The translations under genes and the position numbers were made by a program. The notes beneath the pieces were generated by a model. It was not told the DNA's origin. It ran no database searches and worked only from the letters and a program-made list of their open reading frames with translations. A stretch of 64,000 bases of DNA, taken from the NCBI GenBank assembly GCA_001692895.1, contig KV748197.1, positions 2,175,813 through 2,239,812 of the forward strand, given 5' to 3'. Positions 13,904 through 26,865 of the stretch are shown piece by piece; within the stretch, counting starts at the first letter, position 1; every line of letters begins with the position of its first letter. Source of the DNA: Cenococcum geophilum 1.58. Lineage: Eukaryota; Ascomycota; Dothideomycetes; Gloniales; Gloniaceae.

Positions 13904-16288
13904 GTTCGGCCTTTATTATAAACGGCTTAGAGACTACTCTTAATGCTAGTTAGGAAAGTTATATATATACAGAAGTACTAGAAGGTTCCTACTACGTTAA
14001 AGTCCTTAGGGTACTCTAGGCTACTCCTAATTACCCAGGCAATATAGGCATAGGAGGTATTAAAAAGGTAGGTAAGTGCTTTACGTATATTCGCTAATAG
14101 GGTATTATTTATATTATAGCCGCCCATTTTAAGGGATCTGTATAAGGTAATTAAAGTCTATAAGGCTGGCTGTAGTACTAAGATTGTTTATAATTATACT
14201 AGGGTTATCTAGAACTATAGTATAGTGTTATTAATTACGCTAGGTTGTAATTACACTAGGAAAATAAAGATAATAGATTAGGAAAAAATAAAGGTTATAA
14301 TGGGGCGTAATTAGGGATACTACAAACTGTTATAGTGCTGTAATAAAGTAGACTAAATAACTACATTGTGGTATAAAGAGGAGGAGAAGGTAAAAGGGGG
14401 TATTGTATATAAATAGTAGGGCCAGCTACTAAGGCCCTAGTAGTAGGCTAGCTAATAGTAGAAAACAGTATAAGACAGTATAAGATAGTATAAAATAGTA
14501 TACGTTAGGTTAGTGCCGTAATACTATTCCGGTTTATTATGGTTTTTACTTTTAAGGTCTAAGTTATAGATAGTCTATAGCCTATTTTATCCTAAAGTGC
14601 GCCTATAAGCTCTTATTATGGTTTCTAATAGGTTTTTAGCTAGTTCCTATATATTATCTTTTAGACTATATCCTTTCTAATATACTTAATACTTTATAGT
14701 TCTATTTTCGTCTTCTATTTAGCCTAAAATAGCCTTAATATACTATTATTCTAATTCGGGTATATCTATAAAATAAGGTATAAGCTATTATCTCCTACTA
14801 ACTATATCTAGTATATATTTTCTAAGAGGGATATATAGAATATATTATAGACATTCTCATTCTCTAGCAATTTAAGCTAATATGCCTATATATTGATTAC
14901 CCTTATGACCTTAAAGGGTTTAAAGTTCTTATAATTTAGCTTTTTCTTAGGTCTACTTCTCCGTATATACTTCCCCGTCAGCTATATATAGTCTCCTTCC
15001 TTAAATTCTATAGGTTTATAACCTATATTATAGTATTTTACTTAGAATTCTTAAGCCTTAACTAAAGATTGCCTTAATTTATTGTATATCATCTTTAATT
15101 TATTAGCCAATTCTTTAGTATACTTTATTACACTACCTCTATAGGCTTCTTTTAGACCTTTACCTCTAAATAGCGTTTTAGCCTTATTTGCCTAAAATGG
15201 GGTTATTTTTTTTTTTTTTTTTTTTATATCCGTTGTATTATACTACGTACAATACTGCGCATGCAGCCTTTAGGCTATGGCGCTATAGTTCTATATACAT
15301 GAATCCTTTCTAGGCAGCTTAACATGTACTAGTAGCTATGTCCTAGTAGTATGGGGTTATTTCTATAAAGGCATAGATTAAGTCATTATAAGTAAACTCC
15401 GCTATAGTAAGGAGACTAGCCTAGTTTATCTATTTAAAGTTATAGAATACCTTAAGGTACTACTCTATAGTTTAATTTTACCTTTCTATCTACCTATCTA
15501 TTTAAGGGTGGAACGTAGTAAATAAGTTTTGCTTAATTCCTAAATAGAAGCATAGTAAAGACCAAAATTTAAAGGTTAAAATTAGTTTTTAGTCTAATAT
15601 AATAGACTATAGGACTCTATATAGTCTAATTACCTCTTTTATAAGTAGGTTCGCTAGACCTTAAGCCTTTAAGTCCCCTCTTATAGGGATATAGTAGGCC
15701 ATTTTTATAAATTAGTCTACTATTACTAGAACTACGTTATACTAAATACCTATATACTCGCTTAAAGGTAGTTCCGTAATAAAATTAAGTATAATATTTT
15801 CCTAGGGGCCTTTTAGGACTAGTAGGAGGTATAGTACCCTATACGGTTAGTATCTTAACGGCTTAATCTAGCTATAGGTATAGCAGCCTTAGATCTAATC
15901 TTTAATATATTATCTTACTTCTAGCTAATAGTACTAACGTTAAACTAGTTCTAACGTTTTTGTTATACCAAAATATTCTACTACCTTACTATTATAGTAA
16001 CGCTATATTACCTTAAGCCGTAGTCTCCTACTTAGGATATACAGCCTTCTTTAATGGCGGAGTATACCGTTATTATCCTTCTAATCTTTTAGCTAAATTA
16101 GGACGGTGTAATTACTCTAACTCTAACTATCTTATTAGCTCTCTTTCTCCTTTATTTTATCTAATTACGCCTAAATCTTTTAGGTTATTAAATCGGTAGA
16201 TAAGGCTTCCTTTACCTTTTTTAGGAGTACGTTTTTTAGTATATATACCGTTTTGGACTCTTTTAGTAAAGTTTTAATTTATTAGTAT
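13904..16288 (-). mobile_element. Ty3/gypsy integrase-region fragment, fossil
   Basis: On the minus strand the stretch around 15,660-15,800 reads like a gypsy integrase core (pattern DFITELP..., then LVIVD, then MAYYIPIRGDL). Around 14,950-15,050 lies the usual C-terminal integrase stretch (GDKVYL-like followed by KNI-like). The fragment is cut by the element at 16,289 and by a SINE-like insert at 15,209. No reverse transcriptase belonging to it was found to the right of 22,265, and no LTRs were found. The part at 13,904-14,540 carries no motif I recognise. It is broken, with many breaks, and is older than its two inserts. Confidence 0.65.
15209..15350 (-). mobile_element. SINE-like retroposon, about 142 bp
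   Basis: A run of Ts starts the insert on the plus strand, so the minus strand has a poly(A) tail of about 17. It is flanked by a perfect 12-bp duplication, ATGGGGTTATTT, at 15,197-15,208 and 15,351-15,362. The host integrase reading resumes across the site when the insert is ignored. The body has no coding capacity. Box A/box B-like stretches of a tRNA-derived promoter can be imagined on the minus strand, but I do not regard them as proven. The insert is less RIP-altered than its surroundings, consistent with a younger or too-short target. Confidence 0.7.
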
Positions 16289-16515
16289 TGTTAGCGACTT
16301 AGTCAATCGAGATATAAGTACGGCAAAATGGTCGCGCAAGCCTGTACAATTGGATTGTCTATAAACGAGAATCTAAAGCTAAAGAAAGGAAAGGAGAAGA
16401 AGGGGAGCGCCGCTTAAAGCTATATACGATCTTCGCGTCACATGACCGCAATATACAGCAATCTGTGGTAACTTGCCGGTGTGTAGTTCTACTAAGTTTT
16501 GCTAGTGCTATAATA
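16289..16515 (-). repeat. 3' LTR of second gypsy family
   Basis: A 227-bp repeat beginning TGTTAGCGACTTAG and ending TAGTGCTATAATA, against CAGTGCCGTAACA in its partner. It lies beside the polypurine tract. Confidence 0.88.
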
Positions 16516-16593
16516 TTACCCCCCCCTCTAAAAAAAGCCTACCCTTAGGCTTTGCCGCTAAAAGTCTTAGTAAGAGAATCTAACTAATTAGAT

Positions 16594-16616
16594 AACTTTA
16601 ACCGCCGGTTAAAGTT
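16594..16616. repeat. 23-bp perfect palindrome, copy 1
   Basis: Two 11-bp arms, AACTTTAACCG and CGGTTAAAGTT, surround a single C. It sits just inside the 3' LTR of the second gypsy family. Similar flanks (GAATCTAACTAATTAGAT before, AGATATCTTA after) recur at the other copies (22,831 and 48,555). A hairpin or protein-binding role is possible but unproven. Confidence 0.75.
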
Positions 16617-19600
16617 TCTAGATATCTTAACACCTTATATAACTAAGAAATTTCTAAGGCGTTTTTGTCCTTATATTCTTCTGGTAGCTTATTATCTTTA
16701 TTATACTAGCATTCTATCNACTTATCTAGGTACTTTAGNGGTCNNGGTTTNTTAGGGTAACAGCTATAAAACTTCTAAAGCTTATAGGGGCTACCTATAA
16801 AGTTCTATATAGGGTATTAAGTAGGGTCTAGGTTATATCCTTTCTAACTAATACAATACTTTAACGTTCCCTTTATAAGTTTATAGGCTAGTATTTCTTT
16901 AATTTCCTATTTATTATTGTTAACTTAAATTAGTAGGGGGGGTTTATTCTTTTGTCCGGGTAGTAGGTTATTTATAGCTTTTTATAGCTTATTTAGTAAG
17001 AAGATAGGGTAAACTTTAATTAAGTTTAGGAGCTTAACCTTATACGAGTTACCTACTTTATTAAGAATCTTATATAGTTCTGCCATCTTATAGTCTAACT
17101 TACGGCTAGGCCATTCTATTTTCTAGTTCTTTATTATAACCTAGATTATATTACCTATAGTAAAGTTAGGCTCACGCCTATACTTATTTACCTACTATTT
17201 TATTAATTTCTAGGCCTTTTTTAGGTTTATACAGGCTACTTTTTAGGCTTCTTCTAAGCGCTTAGCGTACTACTAGGCTTTCTTATAAAATAGTTTTTTG
17301 CGTATAGTCTGGGGCCCTTTTAGTCTTTCCTAGTTAAAGCTTATATAGGGTAGGTAACCTATTTCTAGTTAAATAGGGGCAAATCTGGTAGAGTCATAGG
17401 GTAGGGTCGCTTGGGCGTAGTCTATTAAAGGTAATAGTTTAACCTAGTTATTTTAGAAGTAGTTAATAAAAGGCCGGAGTCTTTAGTCCAAGTATTAATT
17501 TATAATCTCTGTTTAACTATCTATCTAGGGGTAATATACTATAGAAAGCTTTAGCTTAATACCTAGGATCTAGGTAAACTTATTTTAAAAGGCTAATATA
17601 AACTACGGCCCGCGGTTAGATATAATAGTGTTTAGTAGTCCGTAAATTCAGTAGACGTAGTAGATATATAGTTAGGCTGCCTCTTTAGTATTAATATTTT
17701 TATAATAGGGAATTAAGAACAGGCGCTTGCTAAAGCGGTTAACTAGGATTATAACTATATTATATCCGTCACGGTTTAGAGGCAGCTTATAAAAGTCTAT
17801 AGAGATATATTACTAGGGGCGGTCGGGTATTAGAAGGGGTTTTAATAGTCCTAGGGTCTTATCTCGTAGGATTATAGACCTATAGCAGTTGTTATAGTTC
17901 TATATATAGCGGTTAATATCTATAACTATTCTAGGCCAGTAGTAGCGGTTACTAATAATTCTGTAGGTCTTATTCTTTCTAAGGTAGGCCATAGAGACCT
18001 AGGTATATACTTTAGCAATAAGCTAAGTCTATAAGTTCTGTTTCTTTACCACTACTAGCCGTTCCTAATACTTAAGTAATCCATTTTTAAGGGACTATGG
18101 GCTAGTAAAATTCTTTACCTTTTTACGGTACTCCTATAAAGAAGGGGCCGTATAGTTTATCTACAGTAATTTATTAATTAAGTTAAGTCCTAAAGGGTTA
18201 ATAGGATATATCTCGGCGCCTAAGAGGTCTATACTTAGTTCTGCCTATATTTAGGGGTTAAGGTGCTCTGGTTATAGTAGCATTTAGGTCTATAATAAGA
18301 TCTTTACAGCCGTATAGTTACCTAGGTCTTATTTACGCCTAGTAAGAGCATTCGCATAATTCGCAGTGCCTAGTCTATATATAATTAAGAAGTTAAATTA
18401 AGATAGGATATCCGCCTAGCGTGCCTACCAGGCTATAAGGGCCTTAGTTATTATAAAGTATTCTAGGGCCTTATAATTTAACACTACTTTAATAGGTTTA
18501 GGAGTCCCCTCTAGCTATATACGCTAGTGCTAAAAGCTAAAGATAATAGCCAGCATTTCTTTATTATGGATATAGTAGTTTAGTTTAGCATCTATTATAG
18601 TCTTTAAATAGTATATAATAGGGTGCTATTCTCCGTCCGGTTACTTCTGGGAAAAATACCGGCTATTACGCCGTTTAAGGCATTAGTTTCTAGCATTAAG
18701 GGCCGTTCTAGGTTAAAGTAGGTAAGTAGGGGGGCTAATACTAGCCGTTTTTTAAGCTTATTAAAGGCCTATATATACATAGCGTTAAAGTAAAAGGGCT
18801 GGTCTTTCCTAGTAAGGCGGTTAAGAGGCCAGGCGATTCTACTGTAGTTCTTAATAAAGTATTAGTAGAAGTTACAGAAACCTAAAAATAATTACACCCC
18901 TTTTATAGTCTAAGGGGGCGTCCACTAGTTAATTACGGTTATTTTTTCTAGGTCGGCCTTAATTCCATTTATACTAATAATAAAACCTAGGTACTTTATA
19001 CGCTTAATATTAAATTCTAACTTCTTAATATTAGCCTAGAGGCCAGCTTTGCGGAGCTATTATAGGACTTTATAGACGTACTCCTTATATTTTAGTTTAT
19101 TCTCCAAATAAATTATAATATTATCTAAATAGGCTATATAAAAGTCGTTAAGGTAGTTAAAGAGTATATTATTTATATACCGCTAGTACGTAGCTAGTCC
19201 GTTAGTTAGTCTAAAAGAAAGTACCTTATATTTATACGTCCCGTAATAGGTCTAGAATATAGTAAGATTCTTAAACCTAGGGTCTATCCTAATTTAGTAA
19301 AAGGCCTGGCGGATATTAAGCTTTATAAAAACCTTAGCTCTACTTATTTAGGTAAGAGTCTTATTAAGTAAGGGTAGCGGGTAGCGGTCCTTGCGGGTTA
19401 TATTATTTAGCTTATAGTAGTTAATGCAGAAGCGCAGTCCTCTATTTAGCTTTTTAATAAAGAGAATAGGTAAGTTAAAAGGGGCTTAGCTAGGCTTAAT
19501 AAAGCCCTTATTTAGGTTATTAATAAGGTACTACTTTATAGCCTATAATTTAGTAATAAACTATAGGTAGAGAGGGCTAAAGCTAAGGGTGCTTCCCTTA

Positions 19601-22038
19601 TCTTGCTTAATTTTAATCTTATAGTTATATAGTTAGTGGGGTAAAAGCATATTAAACGCTACCTTAGAGAATATATCCTTAAATTTCCGGTGTTAATTGG
19701 GCAGTTTTTACTCCACTAGTTCTTTATCTATAAGCCCGCTTTTCTATCTACTAAGCTTACTTTTCTTTTCCTTAATTATTTAGTTAATTTTATATAGGCT
19801 AGTTATAAAGGTAATGGTATTAGGCTAAACTAGGTTCTAGTAGAATTCTATAGCGCTAATATAGCAGATATTAACTAGTGGGAGGTCCGTAGGTTTCTTT
19901 AGCGTCTATTAGGCCGTAGTTTGCGGTATAGGGTTTATAGTCTTCCTTAGCTTACGTTCTATTTTCCATAAGTTATTCTTCCTATTTATTAGTTTAGTAT
20001 AGCGTCCAATATCCCTAGCTTTTCTTTATAGCTTTATAGGGTTCTCTATAAGGAACTTAGCTAGGTTATTACTAACTTCCTAGGTCTTTAGTGTGGGTGG
20101 CATAATATAGGTAGTCTAGGGGCGGCGTAGTATACGGATCCATTGCAGGTTAAGCTGTACGTCCTTCTTAAAGGCCTAGTCTTTGCGCATAGTATTAGCC
20201 TAGTAAATAGTATTAATCTAGGGCCGTATAAGGTTTTCTATTATAATACTAATTTTTTTTATAAAGGAAGGGGTTAGGGGTAGAGTTTCGGGCTAGATAA
20301 GCTGTCTACTCCGTACTTTAAGCTGCAAGCCTAAATAGGCTAGCTATTTTTTTCTTAAGATTATATCGTGGCTTCCTAAGTCTATAATAAGAAAGGGGAC
20401 ATTATACTACCTTTATCTATTAACGTGGAGGTAGATCTATAAAATAGTTATAATAGGTAGCCCTATTTGTCCGTTATAACCGCAAATAGGGATTAGTTTA
20501 GGTAGTTCTTTAAGGGGTATATTTAAAAAGTTAGCTAGTTTTACAGCGCACTTTATATTAATTAAGGTAAAGGCATTTACTCCTAAGTTAGCTAAAGCAA
20601 AGGTTAAAACTTAATATCTATTACGAAATAAAGTATAAGGGATAGTGCAGCTTTTTCTACTAACTAGCCAACCTAGATTAATATGTGACATATCAATCCC
20701 TTTTAACCCTAGAGAAAAATCTTCTTCTAGGGTTCCTCTTTTTCTAGCTCTATACTATCCTCCTAAATTAATAGGACCTCGTTTATCCTTATCTTTATTA
20801 GGCAGTTTCTTATAGGGTGGCCTATTTAACCGTATAAGAAGTAAGCTTCTTAATTACTAAGGGCCTATATATAGGGGTCGCTATATATAGGCCGGGTGTA
20901 TACTAGGCCCGTAGTAGGGGTAGCTGCGCAGCTAGCTACCAAGTTAGCTATAGGAGTTGCCGATTATGCTAGGGCACTACGGGCCGTACTTATAGTACTT
21001 GCGGCCTAGTTTATAAGGTTTCTAGTTTTTAGCCAGTTAGCGCGTGCCTTAATTTAATAAAGGCCTTAGTTAATAGCTAGGCAATAGTCTATAAGTTCCT
21101 TTAATGTCTATACTATAGTATAAGCTAGTAATACGGCCCGCTATAGGTTTAGGGTAAGCTTATTAAAGAGGTTTAGTAGTAGGTCTTCCTAGGGGATCTA
21201 GGCCTATCTGGCTAGGTATAGAAAGCGGGTTTAGAAGGCCGAAAAGGTCTCCATTATTTTTATATTTAGGCTTTTATAGCTAAGGCGGGCGTTTTATACT
21301 TTAAAAGGGTCCTTATAAATAGAAGATAAATATTTAATTATTTCTTCTTTAGAGATAAAGGGGTCTGCTAAGTCTTTAGTATATTACGGGCGTAAATACA
21401 TCTAGGTATCTCCGCTAGTACGGCCAAAGATATAGGCCATTCTAGCTCGGGCGTTAGGGAAGTGGTCTATATTAACTTTAAGCTTATCCTATAATTAAAG
21501 CTTTTAATTATTAAATATAGGGTCGGTTCTATCTGTAAGTAGTAGGGGGTCCGCAACCTTTGCTGACCGCTTTAGTACTATATAGGCCTTAGTAGATCTA
21601 CTAAGGCGCTAGGATAGGGCCTAAAGGACTATAGTAAGTCTTTAGTTATTTAATAATGACTTATTATTAGATATAGGGGTATCTCTAGCTTTAAGCAGCT
21701 CTCATAATTATTTAATTTTAGTATTAGTAGCTATAAGCTCCGCCTAGGGGGTTAAAATATTAATTATTTCTTTATCTAAAGTATTTAAGGGTCCTGTAGC
21801 TACTTTACCTACTACTATAGTTTGTAATATAGTGGTAGGGGTATTAGGTAATTCTAGATAATTTCTTTAGGGGTTCTAGTCTGTGTATATCTTATAGGTC
21901 CTTTTCTTAGGGTTTTATTCTTTTCTTTTAGGTTCTGTCCTTATAGTCCTAGTAATATCCTTAGGGTCCTGTTTTATATTCTTATAGATATATTTAAGTT
22001 CCTTCTTAGGAAAAAAGAGTAGAGTGAGCTTTAGATAA

Positions 22039-22265
22039 TATTAGCGACTTAGTTAATCGAGACATAAGTACAGCAAAATGGTCGCGCAAGCCTATACAAT
22101 TGGATTGTCTATAAACGAGAATCTAAAGCTAAAGAAAGGAAAGGAGAAGAAGGGAAGCGCCGCTTAAAGCTATATACGATCTTCGCGTCACATGACCGCA
22201 ATATACGGCAATCTGTAGCAACTTGCCGGTACGTAGTTCTGCCAAGTTCTGCCAGTGCCGTAACA
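22039..22265 (-). repeat. 5' LTR of second gypsy family
   Basis: Partner of 16,289-16,515. It ends CAGTGCCGTAACA and is followed by the target duplication AGTAT. Confidence 0.88.
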
Positions 22266-23936
22266 AGTATCCTATATAAGCTATACTCTAATATAACCTA
22301 GTTATACTAGTAATCTATAGGCGACTTATAAGCGACTTATAAATAAGGTTATAGTATATACTAGTAATAAAGCTTAATTTAAAAAGCACCCTTTCTAGAC
22401 CTAGTCCGTTACTCTATACTAGCTTAATAGATTATTTATATTAGAAAATAGGCCTGTTTATAACTAGGGTTTATAACCTACTAGTGACCTACTAGTAGTA
22501 ACCTATACTAACAACTTATATACTATATAGATAATGCGTAAGGCTAAAGTATAGATTAGTAGCGGATTTAATAGGTATATAGCCTTATTGTTTATAAATC
22601 TGGCTATATATAAATAACCTATAACCTACTCGCAAGGTATTAGCGACCTACCTATATAAGCGAGCTTTAGAATACTTCTAATAGTCTACTAAATTTAGGT
22701 AATAACGTTAAGCTATAGGCTCTAGGCGTTAAATAGACCAGTTAGGATTTTCTATCCTAGGGATAGAAAATTGCTATTAGCTTAGTTAAATATAGGGAAG
22801 TCTTAGTAAGGCAAATCTGACTAATTAGATAACTTTAACCGCCGGTTAAAGTTCCTTAATATCTTTGCGCCGCGCATATATACTACCCATCTCTCTATAC
22901 ATAAAATTAAAACACTTTTTCCCCTCTAAATTTTTTCCTTACTAAGGTTTTTTATAAGGTTTTATTAAGGCTTAAGTATATAAAGGATTAGGGACGACCC
23001 TTTTTAAAAGGGGGGGCATTATTAGGTAAAACCTAAGTAGATAGTTATATAGCCGTAAGGTATAGGCGACCCTGGGGCAACCTAGGGGTAACTCGCCTAT
23101 AAGGCATGTGCTCTACACGTGCCTAGGGAAAACTCTTCCTACCTCGCATATAGACTCCTCCTTTTCCCTTAAGGATTCGTCTCTGTCTATATAATATACC
23201 CTATTATTCCATTATTAGACTCCCTATCTACATCCTCACCTTATAAATAAATAATCTACTAAATTAGAAGCTATTTAAAGCTTTTAAAGTTATAATTAAG
23301 TTTAAGTAATTACTATTCTAGATACTCCTTAATTATTAACTAATTTAACTTAAGAGGAGGCCTCTCTTTAAGCTTGCTAGTAGATCTATCTATATTATAA
23401 TTGTCTTATAAATAATCTAAAGATATATACCTTTAGCTTTACTTCTTATAAAGCTAGTAGTAAAAAAAAAATTTAATAAATCCTTTTAAGATAATATCCT
23501 TATCCTACTTTTATATTAGTAAGGTTTTTTATTTAATAGCCTTTAGCTTCTTTATTAAAGCTTTATATTAAATATATTACTTACTATAAATCTTAAACTT
23601 ATTAAAATCTTTTATATTATTAGTAGGTACGCCTAATTATAAAGAAAATACCTACTATATTATAATTAAAGACGTTAAAAAGTTAATATAGATAAAGGTA
23701 AATAGTAATAGTAGTAGGAGCATATTTAGAGCCCCTAAATTCTATAGCAACTACTTATATCTTAGGTAGTTAAGTTATTATAAAAGCATCTAATTAGCTT
23801 CCTTATACGCTTTAACAACTTACCGCTTCTTCCTCCTTAGCCTCCCCCTTAAATTAAGTATAGATCTAGCGCTCTAAGCGCTCTATAGCCTTAAATCTAC
23901 GCTACGCCAGCTGTAAAATTACCGGATCTACAGCCA
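22266..23936. other. RIP-type sequence with an LTR-like candidate, no gene recognised
   Basis: This is AT-rich sequence with no long open frame. A G-run preceded by purines at 23,004-23,016 resembles a polypurine tract. It is followed by about 250 bp with TATA-like and C-rich stretches that could be an LTR, but no partner repeat was found, so it stays a candidate. The two palindrome modules near 22,747 and 22,831 lie here. The base composition changes abruptly near 23,930, where the balanced island begins. Confidence 0.4.
22747..22853. repeat. Two-palindrome module
   Basis: The first palindrome (22,747-22,771) has arms ATTTTCTATCC and GGATAGAAAAT. The second (22,831-22,853) has the 11-bp arms AACTTTAACCG and CGGTTAAAGTT. 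The same pair, with similar spacing, recurs near 48,441-48,577. Confidence 0.7.
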
Positions 23937-24115
23937 ATGCAGAGAGGCGCCGGTCTAAATAGGTCACTGATTAGCAGGAAGATTAACGGAGAACAGCTGC
24001 CCCCTTATCTCGACGTTGGGTTTATTGGTCGGTTTGAAGTCAACTGTGCCATACCACAACAAAACTTGCCCATGTATGTCGTCTTCCACATCGTATTCCG
24101 TAATTCGTTTGAGGT

Positions 24116-24291
24116 GGTTTTAATGAATATCTCGTATTGCACCTAGAATTGATTATTACAAAGATGAAGAAGGAAGAGAGGTTCTGAAAGGAACACTTGT
24201 TAACTAGATACACGGAGGCTGAAGCGATCTCGGGGCGATGTCGTAACGGGCGAGGGTGAGTTAGTTAGGGGAACGATGCACAGCATTAGGA
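24116..24291. repeat. Dispersed repeat, partial copy of the 32,124-32,421 repeat
   Basis: The stretch from AATGAATATCTCGTATTGCA to GGACCGTAATA matches the right half of the solo-LTR-like repeat at 32,124-32,421. The shared parts include AAGATGAAGAAGG, GGCGATG/GGCGATGCACAGCAT and the GGACCGTAA end. The left half is not found here. It lies just downstream of the membrane-protein pseudogene and shows no heavy RIP. Confidence 0.6.
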
Positions 24292-24311
24292 CCGTAATAT
24301 CGTTCAACCGC

Positions 24312-25670
24312 TTAGATATGAGGGAGTAAAGATGTCCACTGGACATCCTGAAAAACTTTGCTCGGTAATGAGGTCATGCTGCTTAGCGCAATAATAATTA
24401 GCCTAAGACGTGCCATGGCATACAAAGTTGCTGGGATTAAGAACATTAGGTAATGAGGCCACCGCATCTTGTACGCTCTCCCGGATTTAAGGCTAGGTTT
24501 TGTATACCCTTCTTGGTAGCATATCGCCATCTCAGTTGAGCCGTATACGCACAGTAAGCCCCAGACACTCAATCTGCTTGATCGCCAAAGTATTTTCTCC
24601 TATTTAGTGGCAAAGTTGAAGTTCTAGCCTAGTAAATGGATAGAAGCGAATATTGCGGTGCCAATGCCGAGTAAGGTATGCTGTTAAAGGTTGGCTTGTG
24701 GATTACGATTGTCGGGAATTCGCGATAGAGGTCGCGTTTGCAATCCTATGTAGCATATCCAGTATAGTGCGTGCCGACTCCATTTGCTTGACATGTACAC
24801 TTTCGGCTCGACGAAATCCAAGGGTGTGTCCAAGAAGGGGTCATTGGCGGCTTCTCCACCTTCGCGCAGGATGTTGACGGTTGTGGAGCTGGTGTAAAGG
24901 ATAGTTGGTGTGCGTACATCGAGTGGCTTGTACTACTAGAAGCCCAGCGTCGTTAATGATGAGCATACCAGTGCAACAGCCGATAATTCGAAAGGTGTCA
25001 CTGGAAGGTGTTTAATGGCACGACCGATCGTCTGCACTACGACCCACCCGGCCTGGAAGAAGGCTAGGCACTTGGTCACGCCATCCGCTTTACTCTTGTC
25101 CCAGATCTCCTCGCATGTGATGTTAGGAAGCTGCACATATTTCCTTTGGACGAGATAGTGAAGCTGTCTGGCGGTGAGAGGGAAAGGTTGAGAATGCGAA
25201 GGCTGGAGCACAAAGCCGCCACTGTCGGCGTAGAAGGCATGATATATAGTCCATTCCTCTTTCGTGCAGCCTGAGGCCCTGAAATTATCCACGGATTGCT
25301 TAGCGGATGCATACTAGCCGCAAGCAAATAGCATTGGCAATTCCGGTGCAAGTACCCCCAGTGTCAACCAGCGCAGCTTCCGCCAGAAAATGACCATATA
25401 AGTGTCGGTTCTCGTAGGTACGTTGAGGTGGAGCATCGTCCATAGGTAGAGGGACGAAGCCGAAACGCAGCTCCAAACGATGTCTAATGTCCCTCTTTGA
25501 TTTGGTGATGACTGCCAACTGAGTCTATTAGGAGGCACTGCGGTGGTTGAATTTGGTCGCAGAGACCTGCTGAAGTTATAATCCATGGGTGGCGGGACTT
25601 TTCTTGGAGGCACTATGAGAATAGTTGAGACTGTAAGCCGAAGTAGCCTGGAACTGTCAGCTATAAACAT
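24312..25670 (-). pseudogene. Fungal integral membrane protein pseudogene (five in-frame stops)
   Basis: One continuous minus-strand frame of 453 codons, with no frameshift. I recognise the family as a common Pezizomycotina multi-pass membrane protein of unknown function. The clues are RGTLDIVWSC and VFWRKLRW-like stretches near residues 65-105, HAFYADSGGFVLQP, EIWDKSKAD, then KPLDVRTP, TPLDFVEP, and the C-terminal EGYTKPSL...YKMRWPHYLMFLIPATLY ending in LLPHI. Five stops interrupt it: TAG at 25,314-25,316, TAG at 24,936-24,938, TAA at 24,684-24,686, TAG at 24,624-24,626 and TAG at 24,600-24,602. Each fits a CAG/CAA to TAG/TAA or TGG to TAG change, the transitions RIP makes. The start at 25,670 is the first ATG of the frame and is uncertain. 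The gene is probably dead, and the lack of indels suggests recent loss. Confidence 0.82.
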
Positions 25671-26865
25671 TCTATAACCGGAATTAGTAGAGCTCCAAAT
25701 CTTGTAAGGCTAAAGAACAGAGCTCGTTTTTGGATCACCCTTTCCAACGTCCGATGCGAGATAGGTGAGCACTTCTGTAAGGATACTAAACTTTTTATTT
25801 TTATTTTTATTTATTTTTATTTTTGGAGAATCTACTTATTGGTCAAACCGAGATTGAATGGTGGTGATAGACGGTTGGATATTGTTACAAAGGAAACGCC
25901 TCATGCAGACTATCCGTCGGCGGCGAAAAGAGGGTGTAAGAACAATGACAAAGTGGACACAATCTCCGAACAACCACAATGCAATTGGATTTTTTCTGTA
26001 GCACAGTGAGGCTACTGCCTGCGAGTCTCATGGGCGCGTAGTCTCGAAGGGTGGGCCGTCAATTAGGAGCCGAGACTTTTAGGCGCCACAGCTCTAAAGC
26101 TGCCAACAAGGCTGAGATATCAACGTCTGGGCGAAAAGGTTGCACCCGGTGTTTCGGCTCGATGTTTCAAAAGTGCTCTAAGCGTTTTAAATCTTATCGA
26201 TGCAGGAACGAGATACCATACCATTGGGTGATGTGTCCGCCAATTATCCGGGAGATAGTGCTTAGCGCGCGCGTACTGTACCATAGTAAGGCACTAGCTG
26301 AGTAAAGGGGCCTAAAAGTGGCGTGGTGGTAACATGTTGGCATTCGGAAGGCTATTTGTAATGGCGTTCTAGGCGAAGTTGGGAAGCATACAGATGTTAG
26401 GATCTAGGTTTATAAGAGTAATTGCTTTCGTCGTGCGCCTGAAGTTTTTCGCAAGGTGTTCGCATGCCTGTTGACCGGTATCCAAAGTTCTACTATTGAG
26501 GTAGAAATGTTGTGGTGAGGATGGAAGGGAAGGACGTGGGAAAGCCCCGTTTGATAGCGTTTGTTAGGGTGGGATTGACCGGGGTCCATCTCAGCGAGAC
26601 TGCTTAGCTACTGTAGCTGCACACACAGTAATAAGGGAGTTGAGGGCCCGGGGCGAAGGGCGCCTGGGGCGAAACTTCTTAAGTTCTCGTTTTTTTTTGG
26701 CGCTTGGGCCAGCTAAAGCACTTATGTAGTAGTAGCATTGCGGGATAAGGAGGCTGCCTCGTACCTCATTCGGTAGAAAGTAGCTCTGAGATAACCTCAA
26801 GTGCAGCCAAATATCTTCCACCTCCCTAGATTATCTAACTGCATACGTAAATCTGGGTTGTAGTG
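25671..26865. other. Intergenic stretch of the balanced island
   Basis: This lies between the 5' ends of two divergently placed genes, the membrane-protein pseudogene on minus and the mpaB-like gene on plus, so both promoters would be here. A low-complexity T/A run lies at 25,791-25,824. Open frames at 26,051-26,305 (plus) and 26,591-26,821 (minus) show no family I recognise and I do not call them genes. Confidence 0.5.

Larger units (their letters stand above)
16289..22265 (-). mobile_element. Ty3/gypsy LTR retrotransposon (second family), fossil
   Basis: Two 227-bp LTRs (16,289-16,515 and 22,039-22,265) flank the element, and the perfect pentamer AGTAT lies outside both ends (16,284-16,288 and 22,266-22,270). 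The element reads on the minus strand. A polypurine tract (C-run at 16,518-16,526 on plus) sits just inside the left LTR. A gypsy reverse-transcriptase core is recognisable around 19,080-19,230, with a palm region ending in an AYL-D-x-I-I-I-Y box. Integrase and RNase H regions lie leftwards (about 17,000-18,800) and gag-like sequence to the right. The full length is about 6.0 kb. It is broken, with dozens of breaks. The LTRs still align along their whole length, with differences mostly of RIP type. Confidence 0.9.

Noticed and set aside
26051-26305. Cys-rich plus-strand frame
   Set aside because: The cysteine spacing fits no known finger. It has no introns, no partner exons and no context support.
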